Positions 37,487 through 50,222 are shown, numbered from the stretch's first letter. The stretch: 64,000 bases of DNA from Nissolia schottii (GCA_003254905.1 QANU01064559.1:1210077-1274076), one strand, 5' to 3'. Made by a program: numbers and translations. Notes: generated from the letters alone by a model not told the origin.

Positions 37487-37707
37487 TTATTGTGCTCTCA
37501 TTTTTTTTTTGGTTTCCCAGGGTATCCCCACCCGCGTGACAGGTGAGACTAATCCCTCGCCGTTTTGAAGTCCAGTTAAGGGGTATACGGCTGGCCTGTG
37601 GGTTTGCTCCATTCACAAGGGGTAGGGATCGAACCCCTCCCACCTGCTTAAGGGACGAGAGTACTTAACCACTCACGCCAACCCGCCAGGTTATTGTGCT
37701 CTCATTT
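37487..37707 (-). mobile_element. tRNA-type SINE with 17-bp target duplication
   Basis: A direct repeat of 17 bp (TTATTGTGCTCTCATTT, 37487-37503 and 37691-37707) flanks a body of about 187 bp. On the minus strand the body starts 'ggcgggttggcgtgagtgg', contains an A-box (TGGCGTGAGTGG, 37680-37669) and a B-box (GGTTCGATCCC, 37635-37625) of a polymerase III promoter, and ends in an A-run (T-run on plus at 37501-37510). This is a complete SINE insertion by target-primed reverse transcription. The clear duplication suggests it is fairly young. Confidence 0.88.
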
Positions 37708-38970
37708 ATAAAGGCCTCTGATATACTATCATTTGAGGCACCATTAATATTTTTATTACTCTATCAAACTCTGACATTTGGTTAAGGGAATATGAGTCTC
37801 TTCCACATAATCACTTAGTATTAAATTAAGTTGAATACATATAGATTCCATATTTAGTCTTTAAGTAAGGCATTCTCTCACATGCCATGTGAAAGTTGTT
37901 TGTAATATAAAGTTGCCTAAGTATCAAAATACTTTTAAGAGTGTCACTATATAAGTTGAACGTAGGACAATATAAATAAAATTCAGCTTGATGGCAAAAT
38001 TCGCTTTTAGAAGCAATGTTGATTAGAATATTTTTTCTGCCCATGACATAATAATCCCGGTCAATTGAATTTATACTGCATCCCTTACTATGTCTATGTG
38101 ATGCTGCATTACATTATTCACCTAAAAGTTACTACTATTATCTGTATAATAATTTTAAATTATATATACAAAAGAAGAAAAAGCTTAACCTCTTAAAAGT
38201 AGGCGAATATCCCACAATTGATTCCATAGCTCACATTTAAAAAATAAAATAAAAAACTATCCACATTATACAATTGGTTTAATATCCCCATCACCCAGCA
38301 TTGTCGTCTTTAATATTGAAGCACATTGTCAATGCTTGCACCTGCATATCCCTGTAACTCCCACTCCTTTAGTGGAAAGCATGATGTGACATAAGACCCA
38401 CCAAGAAGCAAATCATTACACCACCACAATAAGGCTCCAAGATTCCAATCTAATTCCAAAAATCTAAACAAAAATCAACCATTTTTTATGGGGTTTTTTA
38501 GTAACAAATGCCCTTAGTCAACGTTTAGTCTTGTTGAAGGGCATGGTACTAGGACACATAATTTTTATATTTTTTATATCTTATAAAAACTAAAACACAA
38601 GAGATATAATTTTGGCTTGACGAGATGCAGATTGAGTTTTGTGAAATATTTTTTTTTTTATTTCTGTCATTTGAATCAAACATTGTGAAACACTTGCTAA
38701 AGAATCAAGAAAGAAAAATTATTCATTGGAAAGAAAAAGTTATTAGAGTTTTAATGTATTAAACATGTTAAGAGTTTTAAAAAAAGTTATTCTTTACTTC
38801 TTGTTAGCTTTTCTCTTTTTTTTTTAATTAAAGTAGTAAGAAGATATTTTATTTACCTCATAACTCAAACTTGTGTCTTTTTAATTTCGAGTACAAAGCA
38901 ACTATTAAACTATGAATTAATCACAATAAAAATCAACCATAAGAACGCATGATAAGACTAATTATTAACC

Positions 38971-39013
<43 letters not shown>

Positions 39014-39388
39014 AGGGTTAGTGCCTCTTTTGTATTTTTAATTNTTTTTTTCGTTCTTATAAAACCAACCTAATTATGCTTTGATTGATTTAGCTTAGTC
39101 CAAAAACAATTAAAAAAATTGAACTAAACTGAACCATTATAAAATGATTAGTTCAAACACATTTTCTCTCAAAACTAGACCAAATCGTCCCAATTTCACC
39201 TCAATTAGTTATTAACCCCCCCAAAATCAATAGGGTAGAAAGAAAGAAATAATAACAAGAATCAGAGCTTAAGAACTTGATCATATATAATTAGACATTG
39301 GTTACCACATGGAATATACTACTATCTCCAAAATCGACATCCTAGAAAAATTAATATAAAAAACAAAAAAAATATATAAAAACAAAAA
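37708..39388. repeat. Intergenic DNA with (TA)n and one ambiguous base
   Basis: AT-rich spacer between the convergent SEC3 and AOS genes. A (TA) tract occupies about 38975-39009, and an N lies at 39044 just after it, probably an assembly or sequencing uncertainty next to the repeat. The last 50-100 bp before 39389 should be the AOS 3' untranslated region (minus strand). No gene is seen. Confidence 0.6.
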
Positions 39389-41811
39389 TTAAAAGGTTGC
39401 TCTCTTTAGAGAAGTGAGGGTGATTTTAGAACCCAATGGAGAGGTTCCAACTTGGATGGCGAAGGAATCATAACGAAGGAAGAGTTCAACAACAAGAAGC
39501 CTTGAAACCAGCATCACAAAGTCTTTTCCAGCACATTGCTTGTTATTAACTGTTGGGCTTTCAGTTTCAGGCCCATTAGACCAGAGAACATATTTAAGAA
39601 GCTTCTCTCCTTCTTCACCCATGAACCTGTCCCCAACAAATTCATCTGCTCTGTCGAAGATCTTGGGGTCCTTGGTTGCAAATGGTTGGTACCCAAATAG
39701 CATCTCACCTTCTTTCACCTGAAAAAGGAGTAGTAAATTTGAGTTAGACAAAGTGCATTACAAACACATAAATTACAAACATATAAATCATTACTTTTAT
39801 GTTATATTGAATAGGGTCCAACTAGAGATCTCTAAAAAAATAAAAAGAAGAAGAAAGGGGAACAACTTAAGTTGAGTCGGTGCTCATAGGCTATTAACCA
39901 TTATTTGACACATAGCATAAAGTTGTATGATGTAAATATGTAGTATATTCTTTAAAAGCGGAATTTTCATAGAAAAAATAAACAAAAATACTAAATCTTC
40001 TTTAGTGGTGCATGGCGTACCTAAAAAAATACTCTTAATTTAATATTAACTAGTGTCTATTAAATAGTTATTAAATATAGTATAAATTACAATTCATTGA
40101 AATTTTAAAATATGCTGATTTTTAAGTTGGTATAGCCGTATAGCAACACTCAAAAATTGAGATAATTGAGATGTTCAATTTTGAACGACAAATAAAAACT
40201 TAATTATTTTATACAAACATCTAAACAATTTTCCACTAAGTATAGCTTCACATGTATTAAATAATAATTTTTTTTTTTAAAAAAAAAGACATACAAATCG
40301 TGTCTAGATAAAAAGAAAATAGTTATATTAGACTCTTAGAAAGCTGTCATCAAATTTTTTCTTCTTCAAAAAGTAGGAATAATTGTTAAATAAAATAAAA
40401 CGACTCATTTAAAAGTCAGTTTGTATAATATATTATGATTTTAACAAACAAAATCAAATAAAAACTTATTTTAAGTATTATAAAGCTGCATTTTCCCCAA
40501 TCAATTTGACTGAAAAATCAAATTTCATTTTCATTTTTTTACCTGAAAAGCGGCATCATGGCTTTCAATCAAAAAGTCCCTCTTGGCTTTACCATACTGC
40601 AACGGCACCGGCGGGTCAATCCTGAAAGCCTCATAAACCACCGACTTCATCAGCGGCATCCTCTCCATCGCGGCCATCGTGACCTTCCCTCCGCTCTCCC
40701 TCACGGCGGTCCTAATCTCCGCGGCCAGATCCACGTGCAGCTTCACGCCGGCACGCCCGATCCACTTCATCACATTAGGGAAAAACAGCTTCATCCCTCC
40801 AAACGAGTTGAAACACGTGGCGAACAAGAAGTTGTGACACGCCTCCTCTCTCGAAACCCCCAATCGCTCTGCTTCATCAAGAGCCACACCCGAAGCGTCG
40901 TAAAAGAAATCGTAAAGCCTCTTGTAGTCCTTCTTAATCAGCTTCGGAGGTATCCGGAAATTGTGAAGCACCGAGTCTTCGACCAATTTCGGGAGACCGA
41001 GTCGGAGAATCGGACTGAGCTGGAACAACACCCACTTCTGAACGATTTTGGGTCCGTCCGTCCCCAATTCGGTGTCGGCGGGGTTCGAATCGAAGAGCGA
41101 ACGCGACAAGAAATTGAAAGCGGCCTGATCGTTCGCGGTGGCGAAATCGGCTTTTCCTTTCTCAGAAAGCTCGTTTTCCAGCGCGTCGAAGAATTCGGCG
41201 TAGCTGGAGTGGAACTCAGGAATCACGTTTTCCCGACGCAATTTCAGGAGATAGAATATTAAGCGTTTCAGTAGGCCGTGTTTGGATTCCGAAGGGTCGA
41301 GGTACGAAAGGACCCTGTAACCGCCGGTAAGTTCGGTGGATGGCATGAAGGTTCCGGTGAACACGTCGCGCTTTTCGACTTTCGACAAGTCGAAAAGCGT
41401 CGGGAATGATTTTGCGTCGAGCAAAACGACGACGTTCGAGTTCTGGGCGATGAAGGGGCCAGGTGGCACGTTGGCGCGGAAGACCGTTGACTGGTACTTT
41501 TGGATCTTTGACTTGAAGTACTCGTCACGGCCTTGGTTGTAGAAGTAGTCCTGGCGGTCCTTCAATGGGCCCAGGATCGGGATCCCGGTGTCGCCCGGGA
41601 TCTTCCGGATCGGGAGCTGTTTGGTTGGTTCGGGTGATTCGACAGTGGATACCGGTTGTCGCACGGAGGCTCGGATTGGAGGGACGAAATATGCAGAGCG
41701 GTTTGATGATGAGAATGAGAGTTTGTTGGAATTGTGAGAGGGTCTGGTTGGTGACGGGAATTCTAGTTGGAGGAAAAGAGATGATGATAGTGTTGACGAC
41801 GATGATGCCAT
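39389..41811 (-). CDS. AOS: Allene oxide synthase, chloroplast (CYP74A), two exons
   Basis: The enzyme dehydrates 13-hydroperoxy-octadecatrienoic acid to an unstable allene oxide, the first committed step of jasmonate synthesis in plastids. It needs neither O2 nor a reductase. Exon 1 is 41811-40543 and exon 2 is 39718-39389, joined at a phase-0 GT-AG intron (40542-39719) in 'HDAAFQ|VKEGEML'. The product is 532 aa. Residues 1-45 or so are Ser/Thr-rich and basic, a likely transit peptide. Conserved features: 'IRKIPGDTGIPILGP' (about 68), Phe151 in 'KRDVFTGT', 'FNSFGG' at 334-339 with Asn335, 'NGPETESP' (about 471-478), and the heme ligand Cys485 in 'NKQCAGKDF'. The Asn-to-Cys spacing (150) equals that of Arabidopsis AOS (N321, C471, from memory). 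Phe151 matches the residue that separates AOS from hydroperoxide lyase, which supports AOS. Confidence 0.97.
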
Positions 41812-41930
41812 TTTTGTGCTTAGAACTTGGCACTATAACAAGTTTAATTGAGAAACTTTTTATTTATTTTGAGAGGGAACTTTATAAAGTGAATTATTGA
41901 ATGATGGTGGAGGGAAGAGATTGCAGCTCT

Positions 41931-41940
41931 ATTATTTATA
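41931..41940 (-). promoter_or_regulatory. AOS TATA box
   Basis: The minus strand reads 'cctataaataata' about 120 bp before the AOS start codon, so transcription should start near 41905 with a leader of about 95 bases. No CACGTG element was seen in the 250 bp upstream. Confidence 0.6.
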
Positions 41941-42184
41941 GGTGGATGGATTTTAATTGGTGTGGCCGGTCTACCTGGACAAGAGAGAGGGAGGGAAGGT
42001 GGTGTCTTGTTATTTTTGTGCAAAGAAATGGAGACTATCAATCGTGGAACTTGTGCATTAATTGTTTCTTGCTTTGTCTCTCTCGTCCTTTCCACGACTG
42101 TTCCTTTCTTGACTGGTGTGTGTGCCTCGCACTAGCACAGTACTTACCAATATCTTTATGGTTTTAACTTGAATTATTTTTACA

Positions 42185-42410
42185 TTTTGTTAGGATGTGT
42201 TTGATATCCTATTTAAGGTCTAAGATAAAATTGTAAGGATAAAGATATAGAAAATTTATGTCCATTTAAGCTCTAATTATGTATTCTCTTAGATAAATTT
42301 TTTTGGTCTTCTTTGTCTCAAATTTTGATGAGTTACAAAAAATATAAAAAAAATTTATTCTCGTGTCTCTGTCTCTTGTCTTGTCTTGTCACCGAACGCA
42401 ACGTTATAGA
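42185..42410. mobile_element. Probable MITE, 'tgtttgatat ... caccgaacgc' type
   Basis: The ends 'ggatgtgtttgatatcc' and 'gtcaccgaacgcaac' are imperfect reverse complements (about 8 of 12 in the core), and the inside is AT-rich with 'gtctctgtctcttgtcttg' near the right end. This kind of non-coding element is common in plants. The target duplication is not resolved. Confidence 0.45.
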
Positions 42411-42659
42411 ATATAGAAAAAATATAAGCTTTTTGTCATGTTATTAGCTGTGTTTAATTATTAGGGATGGATCTACAAGAGACTTAAATTTCACTAGTTT
42501 AAGTGGAATACAAAATGATAGCATATTATATGTATATATACACATACATGTATGTATGTATTGTGTTAGTCCCTCTATTTATAGTTTGAGGATTTGGGTT
42601 AGTTGGTGTGTCTACGTCGTTTCTATGCCACTAGCTGAGGATCTCGAGCGGTTACTCTT

Positions 42660-45600
42660 AAGGGGTTGAAATAGGTCAAACAACCTGTCAAGAGCTTGTG
42701 GTCTGACCTAACTTATTTTTTTTAAAAAATCAGGCTTAGACTTATAAATAAACTTATTTATCTTGTCAAGTCAAATCTAGTGTAACACTCTACTTTTTCG
42801 CTATTCTAACCATTATCTTAGAATACCATTTGCCTATTTTACAATTTATTATTAATCATGTATTAGTTGAACCATACAACAGCAATGATTTTTTTTATTT
42901 TACGTTTATTTTCATATTAGGCTGAGGTGAAAACTAGAATATTTAAGTCGCAGTCTAGCGTCGATGTATTAGTTCAGTATTCCATCATACAAGTCTCAAG
43001 ACCTGTTCAATACCTTGAGAAATTATAGATGTTTGTCACCTTTGTCCTTTTTCGATTCAAAAACCTTTGTCGACTTGCAAATAAGGGTTCCAGTTTAAGA
43101 ATTAGGGTTGTTCTCAAGTGTTTTCTCTCTATTTAAAGTCTCCTGAGTCCAAGTTTGAATCTCAGACACACTCTCTAAATGTTTTCTATATGCTTATTCT
43201 TGTTAAATTCATAATAACCTCGTACAAGCATTATGGTTGCATTTTCTTGACACACCTTGAATCGTGTGTCAGACCAACACACGACATGTCATGACACATG
43301 AAACTCACTTGATCACCACATGTCACTCCATATATCCCTTATGGCACCATGTGTCGTAACCACACCTTCCCCATGAGACAAGTGTCTCATGCCATCCTCC
43401 GTGACGGACAAGTGTCTAAGCCATACATAATATCGTCGTTGTTGTTTCGTAATTTTTTTATACAAACCATACATATCAATTAAACTCTAATATTAATAAA
43501 GATAACTCCAAAGAGATTTCAATCTATTATGCCAAAGGTTCCTAACAAGTCCTTCCTTTATTGGCATCTTTGGAAAGGGTGTGGAATAAAAAATGTAATT
43601 AAACAATTTGAACAAAATTATTTTAGATAACTACGCCCTCTTCCTTTAGCTTCCCATTTTCCTTAATTTGATCCAAGACCTTATCTCCCTAGTACCTAGC
43701 ATTCCTCTCATTTCTAGGATTATGATCATTATTTTTAAATTAATGCAACTCACTTGGTGTATTTGGTGTAGCTCAAATCAAGTTTTCAATTAAGGGGACA
43801 GCTACAAGAATTATACATGGTGACGCACTACATTTCTCGTGGACTGTGGTTTGTAGGCTCCAATAAAAAAAAGAAAAAAAAAAAAAGAAAATTTGGACCC
43901 ATTAGGAAATGATCCGACAAACAGGTTTAAATAACTAAAATGCTACTAGATCATTTTACACGAATTTTGTTTTCCTTTTCCTCGGTTAGAACGTAGAAAT
44001 AAGATCTAATATATGATGCTAGTACCTTGCGACCTCAGCACAACATAAGGGTAATGTGAATCAAAGTTATTGTTTCAATTGAACTAACACAAGTGGTTCA
44101 ACAAATTAACTCTCAATTTGTTGGTTGACGAACTTGGTTAGAAAAATTAGTTTTGCTTTGCAAAACTAAGAGAAATGTAGACAGCGGAATATGATATCTA
44201 ACCAAAGAATTAAAATCACTCCAATTGAGACAAAACACACAAAGGATTTGGTTAGGTCATTTGATAATCTCACTTTTTGAATCTCTCAAGAATTCAGGAG
44301 AATCACTCTCACAATTTAGTATGGTAGAAATTAAAAGGTTTGCTAAAATGTTGAATCTTGTTGTATTTTTGTATTGCTACTTTAGTTGCCTTATATAGCT
44401 TGCTAATTTGTGTTACATAATACCAAAAGTAAAAAAAAATTAATTCCTAAAAGTTGCACCATAACCCTCAGCCAAAAACCCACTATAAATGCACTATAAT
44501 GACATTAACATTCCGTCAAAGATGATTTGTAACCTATGGCTGAGCATTCAACAATTGGCTACTCATTAAGAACTAACTAAATGCGTAACAATGACTTAAA
44601 TCTCACTTATTACACAGCTAGGCTGCTCTTATTATCCAAAACAAAATTGAAAACACACTAATTGGTGGCTTTAAGGCTGATTTTACAACCACCAATGCCA
44701 AGTAAGCTAAAATAAACTCAGCCACGTTTTGGGTCAATTATTATGAACAAAAACTCCAAACAATAACTTCTATGCATCCATTCAATCTTCATAATTGTAA
44801 TTAAGACTTGTTTTAAAGCCTCATTGGCTTTTCTTACTCTAGCCCGAGTCATAGGTCCTCTTATGGCTTCTTGATCTTGGGCCTTGAACATGTCCTCATC
44901 AAAGGGACAAGACATTTTTTAGAATTTTCTGTTGTCAAATAGTCGTCGGTGGACCCCATCTGTCAATTAAAAACCCTGTTATTAGTTACTTGTGCCTGAA
45001 GTCCCGAATCGCATGACGAGCTGACGCGTGACACCTCGACACCTAGGCCACATGTGGCCACACATGACATACCATATGTCACCATGCATGGCTTCCCCTT
45101 TCCACTTAGGCCATTTGGCCAAAAGAAGCCACCATCCCTCAAATTAGAGAACATAAGATTCAATTAATTTGGAGATAAAAAAGAACCAAAGTCATTCCAT
45201 TCTTTCATTCAATCGCCACTTCATCCCTCAAATCATCTACCTCTTCATTTTCTTCCATCTCTTTTGCAGCAGCTCGCTGCCACCGCTCTTGACCTCCGAC
45301 CACCAATTGCCACCATTTTCCATTTTCCATGTTCCTTTGTTCTCTGCCCTCTCCTCCTCTCAGTCATACTTGCATGCTCACAAGTCTCACACTCAAACTC
45401 ATAGATTATATTTACATGCTCCCATACACAGTCACTCAGGTTGCACTTGCAGTTGTGCCTAGTTTGATGACGATGCTTTCTCCAGAGTCACCAAAGCATA
45501 GATCATCTTATTTTGTCCCAAATAATAATAATTTTTTAATCATTTATTTTTTTATATGAATTATTTCATCAATCATTTTGATTTAGTTACAACTATTGAA

Positions 45601-45861
45601 TGCGTATTTTTTTTCTTTTTCAAGAGTGAGTATTATTGTGTTCTTGAATTGTTCCAAAAAATTATTTACTATTCTATGATTTTTTTTTTCAAATTATAGG
45701 CCTTGTTAACAGGCTTCAGGCCAAGCTAGGCTTCTCAACAAGTCAGACTTAGGCAAAAAACAAAGCCTACAATAGGACACAAGCCAGCCTTAGGTTAATA
45801 AGGTACAATACATGTTTGGCTTGTTAAGGACTGGGCCTGACTTGGCTTGTCCCCACCCCTA
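42660..45861. mobile_element. Possible hAT-type element of 3.2 kb carrying gypsy fragments
   Basis: The left end (42660: AAGGGGTTG) and right end (45861 reading inward: TAGGGGTGGGG) resemble inverted termini. They are flanked by the direct repeat TACTCTT (42653-42659 and 45862-45868; 7 bp, 8th base mismatched), as expected of hAT elements. Subterminal 'caggcttagac' (left) and 'caggcttcaggcc', 'cttggcttgtcc' (right) also fit. Inside are 'tgtaacactc' at about 42782, a gypsy polyprotein tail at 44718-44945 and an LTR-like segment. No hAT transposase was seen, so it would be non-autonomous, with nested insertions. Confidence 0.4.
44718..44945 (-). pseudogene. C-terminal tail of a Ty3/gypsy polyprotein
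   Basis: The minus strand encodes 'MSCPFDEDMFKAQDQEAIRG' followed by 'PMTRARVRKANEALKQVL'. The 'GP(M/I)TRARxxxxxEAL' signature is typical of the extreme C-terminus of plant Ty3/gypsy polyproteins. A sequence downstream on this strand (44000-44700) looks LTR-like. Nothing else of the polyprotein remains, so this is a relic. Confidence 0.6.
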
Positions 45862-45868
45862 TACTCTT

Positions 45869-48800
45869 CACTTTATCTGCTTAAGCGTAATTATCCTCTT
45901 ATTCAAATTTAAATGTGAGTGATTAGGCAATTTCTTTGGCGTGTATGAGTTCATTGCTTGGAGTGAGTATGGGTCTCATTTGAACCCAATGATGACCCAG
46001 TGATGTGGGTCGAGGTCTATGCCGCATAAAATAGTACAACACACTAGTAATATTTTAAAATTAATTTTCTTAAAATTAACTAAGCTTAACTAGTACTTGC
46101 CTAGTGTGTTGAGACTTAGTGTTTGGACATGATGCCTAGTTGCCCAGAACCTAGTGACCCCCGCCATGGGACCAGACTGATTCGTCTCAATGACTAGACA
46201 AGCAACTAACCCGTTGCAAATTGGCCTAACTTGATGAGAATCAACCTAACCCGACAAGTCCCAGTTGGTTCTGAGTTTGCATAACAAGCTCAAAAAAATT
46301 TCATTTTGTGTTAAACATAGGACTTGAACTTGGCACCTTTACAAATAATGACTAGGCTGCATAGACTAATGTACTAAGATAATCTAGTTAAAATATATAT
46401 TATCTACAATAAGTGTTACTAAAAATAAATTCATAATTTTTAATTTTATCACAAATGACATTTCAATGACCATAAAGAAAAAGTTATAAATAATTGTCAC
46501 CATATCATATGTGTTTGTTATATTATAATATTTCAATGATTATATTTATTTTATACATAAAATATTTAAATTATTAATTATTTGTGTCATTTCATTGTAT
46601 TTATTTAAATTTTAAGATACTTTAATATATTTATTTAATTATATCTAGTTTAACAAGTGACTCAATGATCTACTGATTGAACTAATGACCTAGTGACCAG
46701 GTGACTGGGTTGAGCCCCGAACCGAGTTCAATAACTATGACCTGATATAGTTAGTGCTCGTTGTTTTTTTGGCTATGCTATGATTAATAAAATTAAACCA
46801 TAAAAAAGTGCGCTTAATACAATCTATTAAAGAGGGGGAAAAAACTCGCGCGAATTCGAAGAAACTTTAATTAGTATAGTACACAATAAATTATGATTAA
46901 ACAATAATGTAAACTTTCAAAATGAATTTTAATTTTATAGGGGGAAAAATAAAAATAAAAGGAAATGAAAGTTAGTGCAGGGTGCAATTATGAAAACGTT
47001 GTTTTCTGAATGTAAGTGCTTTGTAACTTTTTTGAGATGTTGGCTATTGTCACCATCATGTTGGATAACTTCCTTGGTTTCTTTGTGGACTGGGCAAAGG
47101 CATATTCATCTATAGGAAAGAATTTTATTTTTAGAAAATACGTTCAATTTTAATTCGGTTTTGCTTTCTTTGGTAAAATTGGTTTGCTCTTTTCATTTCT
47201 TTCCCAAGAAAAACTAGCTATGCTATCATTTACTTAGAAGTTATCTAGTTGAAAATATCTCACATTTAATTTGACCGTTCTATTGAAATTTGGACAAATT
47301 CTTCTTATCTAGCGTGAGTTTGATGTATTCTTTTGGTAAAATAAATAAATACATGGCAGCCATTTGATAGATTTAGTGTTAAAAATATGGTGATTTCTAA
47401 GGTTGTCTTTCATACAAATATTCTTTATTACTAAATTTTTATATTTTTTACAATTTTTTAATTATATTCGTCAAATTTTGTCATAATTTCATGTTTTGTG
47501 TGATTTTGACAAATTTTTTATTAATCAAGCATTAAAATAATCAACTTGTAAGAGATTTTAAAATTTGTAGACTATTTGAGTATATGATATATTTTTTTAT
47601 AAACATTATATTAAAAAATATTAATTTATCACATTAAAATATATGACACATCAATATGTCATATTAAATCATAAAATGATGATAAAGTTCAATAAATTAA
47701 TTCTAAAAATGATCAAAAATATAAAATTTAATTAAAAAAAAGTATTTATCCCCAAAGACACATGAAAAACCACTTAAAAGTATTTGCAGAAGTCATTTTG
47801 TGCTATACATTTTTTGTTTTAGAGAAATAAGAAAATTCACTGCAACAAAAAATTGTGCCTTGAAGACCAATGGAAATTAATTTTACTAAACACAATATAT
47901 ACATGAACTCAATCATAAAACATTTATTATAGTGGTTGGTTGTGGCCAAATTAGAGTGAATTGTGATTATAGTAGTGAATTACGTAAGTCCCGGGATTAT
48001 TTAGATTGAGAATTAATTGTAGAATTAATATATTTCAAAGAAAAATTAATCATGGTATTAGAAGCAGATTTTTATGTTCAATTTCGAAATTAACAAAAAC
48101 ATCAACACTAATCACAAAGCACGGTTCAAACTTCAAAACATGCTATAGTAATATGTAACCATTAGAAATATTTTTCCTACTACTAACTTTTTAGTTTTTA
48201 GGTATATAATATAATATTAGAAAATATTCAAATTAAAGCACGAACAAGATGGCAATGTACAGTAGGCCTTTTGACTCCCATGTGCTAATGTCAGAAGTAT
48301 TTTCTTACCGAAATATTGCTGCCATTAATTTTATTCTCTAGTTTATATAATTAGCTATCTTTTTTTATTTTATTTTATTTTACCATGAAGCATAAACGAA
48401 GCAAGGTTCATTTAATCTAAGAAGAACATTTTAAAAAAGTCATCAAGGATATAGATCGAGACATTTTCTTGTTTGTTATCATTTGTACTCGTTCAATTTT
48501 AATTATTTTCTTAGTGTAATTGAGAGTTACCCTCCTAGCATAAAGCCAAAGCAAAAGTCATAATTAAATTAAAAATATAAATATAACCAACTTATGATAT
48601 AATTATAGTTCAACAAGATGATTCAATTTAATTGTTAAAATATTGTCAAAAACAAAAAAAAAAAAAACTCTAAATGCACACATTTAGAATATATTTGGAT
48701 GAAACATTTTTAGATTCAAGAGTATATGACAAGAAGTCGACAATTAAATTTTCTTTATTTTTAGGCAACAAGTGGGCAGAGAGCAACATCCGACGATCAA

Positions 48801-49020
48801 GGATCGACGGCAAAAGAAAACAAGAGAAAAGAGATTTCGAATAAAAATTATGTTAAAGTTCTTGCATGAAAATAAAAATAAAAGTTCACTCTTTCAAAAC
48901 CTAAAAAAAAGCATAGAAAATTTTCAATAAAATACTATGAATTACTATTCATATAAAGGATTTTATACTAATTATATAGTCAATTGAACTTCTTTAAACA
49001 AATATATTACCCTCTAAATA
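45869..49020. other. AT-rich intergenic DNA with old repeats
   Basis: No gene is supported. At about 46640-46740 a block with repeated 'agtgact', 'ctagtgacc', 'aggtgactggg' and 'gaaccgagttcaataact' resembles the end of a dispersed plant DNA transposon whose other end I could not place. The foldback MITE at 47390 lies in this stretch. Confidence 0.45.
47390..47785. mobile_element. Foldback MITE, copy B
   Basis: This is related to 22600-22980. Shared blocks are 'tattaaaaaatattaattta' and 'catcaatatgtcat', and the ends are imperfect reverse complements ('ttctaaggttgtctttcat' left; the right end read backwards gives 'ttcatgtgtctttggggat'). It is diverged and non-coding. Confidence 0.5.
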
Positions 49021-49037
49021 TTCTCTTATTAAGGGAA

Positions 49038-49188
49038 GTGAGCTCTTAGTACTACCCGGGTCGCTCATCTGGCTATGGCGGGTGAGTCTCACGAAGAGGA
49101 TAATTGCGTACACAAGGTCTCAAACTCGGAACCTTACTTAAGCGATACCAAGTCGCTTACCACTTGGATCAACCCCCGTTGGTTAGCA
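49038..49188 (-). mobile_element. tRNA-type SINE, same family as 57883-58014
   Basis: On the minus strand the head 'ccaacgggggttgatccaag' is followed by an A-box-like 'tccaagtggtaag' and the B-box-like 'ggttccgagtttgagacc' (49133-49116). The order and much of the sequence match the SINE at 57883-58014. The tail and target duplication are eroded. Confidence 0.65.
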
Positions 49189-49598
49189 GGGAACCTTGTA
49201 AATTACATGTAATAATAAATATCACATGCTTGTTTCTTGAAAAAGAATGAAATGGAGTGATTACCTATTTTAACTCCATTCAGGTCACATGGGTTAGATA
49301 TGATATTAGCGAATGAGGAATATTTAGATATTCTTAAAACAAAAAAACTTGTTTGTTTTTTTTTTCTTTTATTTACTATTTAATATATATTAATAACCAT
49401 TTTTTTAAGAGCGTAAATTATTGGATATATAGAAGTAATTATTTTATGCATTAACAACGAACCCATTATTTTATGCATTAACACACTACTTTACACAAGA
49501 ATTCTTCGGGTTTAAAGCGCATAACAACACAAATATATGATTATCTTGTGCTAAAATTTTATTTATTTTAAAAGAATGAGAGTAGCAATAATCAAACT

Positions 49599-50214
49599 TA
49601 GGGGTGTTCATAACTCAGTCCAACCCGCTAACTCAGACCGGCCCGAAGCATTCGGGCTGAATTGGACCCGATTTTAATTGGGTCTGATTTTAAAAAAACT
49701 CTTAAAAATTCGATTTTAATTCATACCAGGTTTAGGTTTAGCCTTAGGTCACCCGGTCCAGCCCGACGTTTAGAAATTTATGTCTATTGTAGTTAAACTA
49801 TGTCTAATGTAGTTAAACAATGTCTATTTCGGTGTTTAGTAATCTATTGTAGTGCACTTATTATTTTTTGTTGTTTATGTTCCACTAAAATTATGAAAGT
49901 TTGAATGGGAATGCTAATGTTATAAATTTTATTTCATTTTGTTGTAGTGTTTGAAATTAATTAGTGTTTAGCTAGGAAATATAACATTTAGTTTGTAATT
50001 TTTTTAACTTTATTTTTTAATAGATGTTATTTTTTATTTTGAAGTTTGAGATAATTTTGGCCTGGTTTAAACCCCGGTTTTAACTCGGCCCGAAGATGAT
50101 TAGGTCAATCAGGTTTAGAGTCGGGTCCGAGTCCTCAAAATTGACCCGATCTAAATATAGGGCCGAGTTCGGGTAAAGACTAACCTAGCCCAACCCGACT
50201 CATGAACACCCTTA
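49599..50214. mobile_element. Non-autonomous hAT element, 616 bp, with 8-bp target duplication
   Basis: The termini TAGGGGTGTTCAT (49599-49611) and ATGAACACCCTTA (50202-50214) are inverted repeats matching at 12 of 13 bases. A perfect 8-bp duplication ATCAAACT (49591-49598 and 50215-50222) flanks the element, which is diagnostic of the hAT superfamily. The subterminal regions are rich in 'cccga/tcggg' motifs ('cggcccgaagcattcgggc'), probable transposase binding sites. There is no coding capacity. Confidence 0.9.
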
Positions 50215-50222
50215 ATCAAACT

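Noticed and set aside
37620-37690. Possible tRNA gene (B-box-like GGTTCGATCCC and A-box-like sequence on the minus strand)
   Set aside because: No cloverleaf with a paired acceptor stem; flanking 17-bp direct repeats and an A-tail show it is a SINE.
40558-41262. A 234-codon plus-strand open frame
   Set aside because: It lies wholly antisense to AOS exon 1, whose GC-rich codon use creates open frames on the other strand.
45169-45559. Two overlapping plus-strand frames with a hydrophobic start and many Ser/His residues
   Set aside because: Low-complexity translation, no recognisable domain, and position next to gypsy-derived sequence. Nothing supports a gene.
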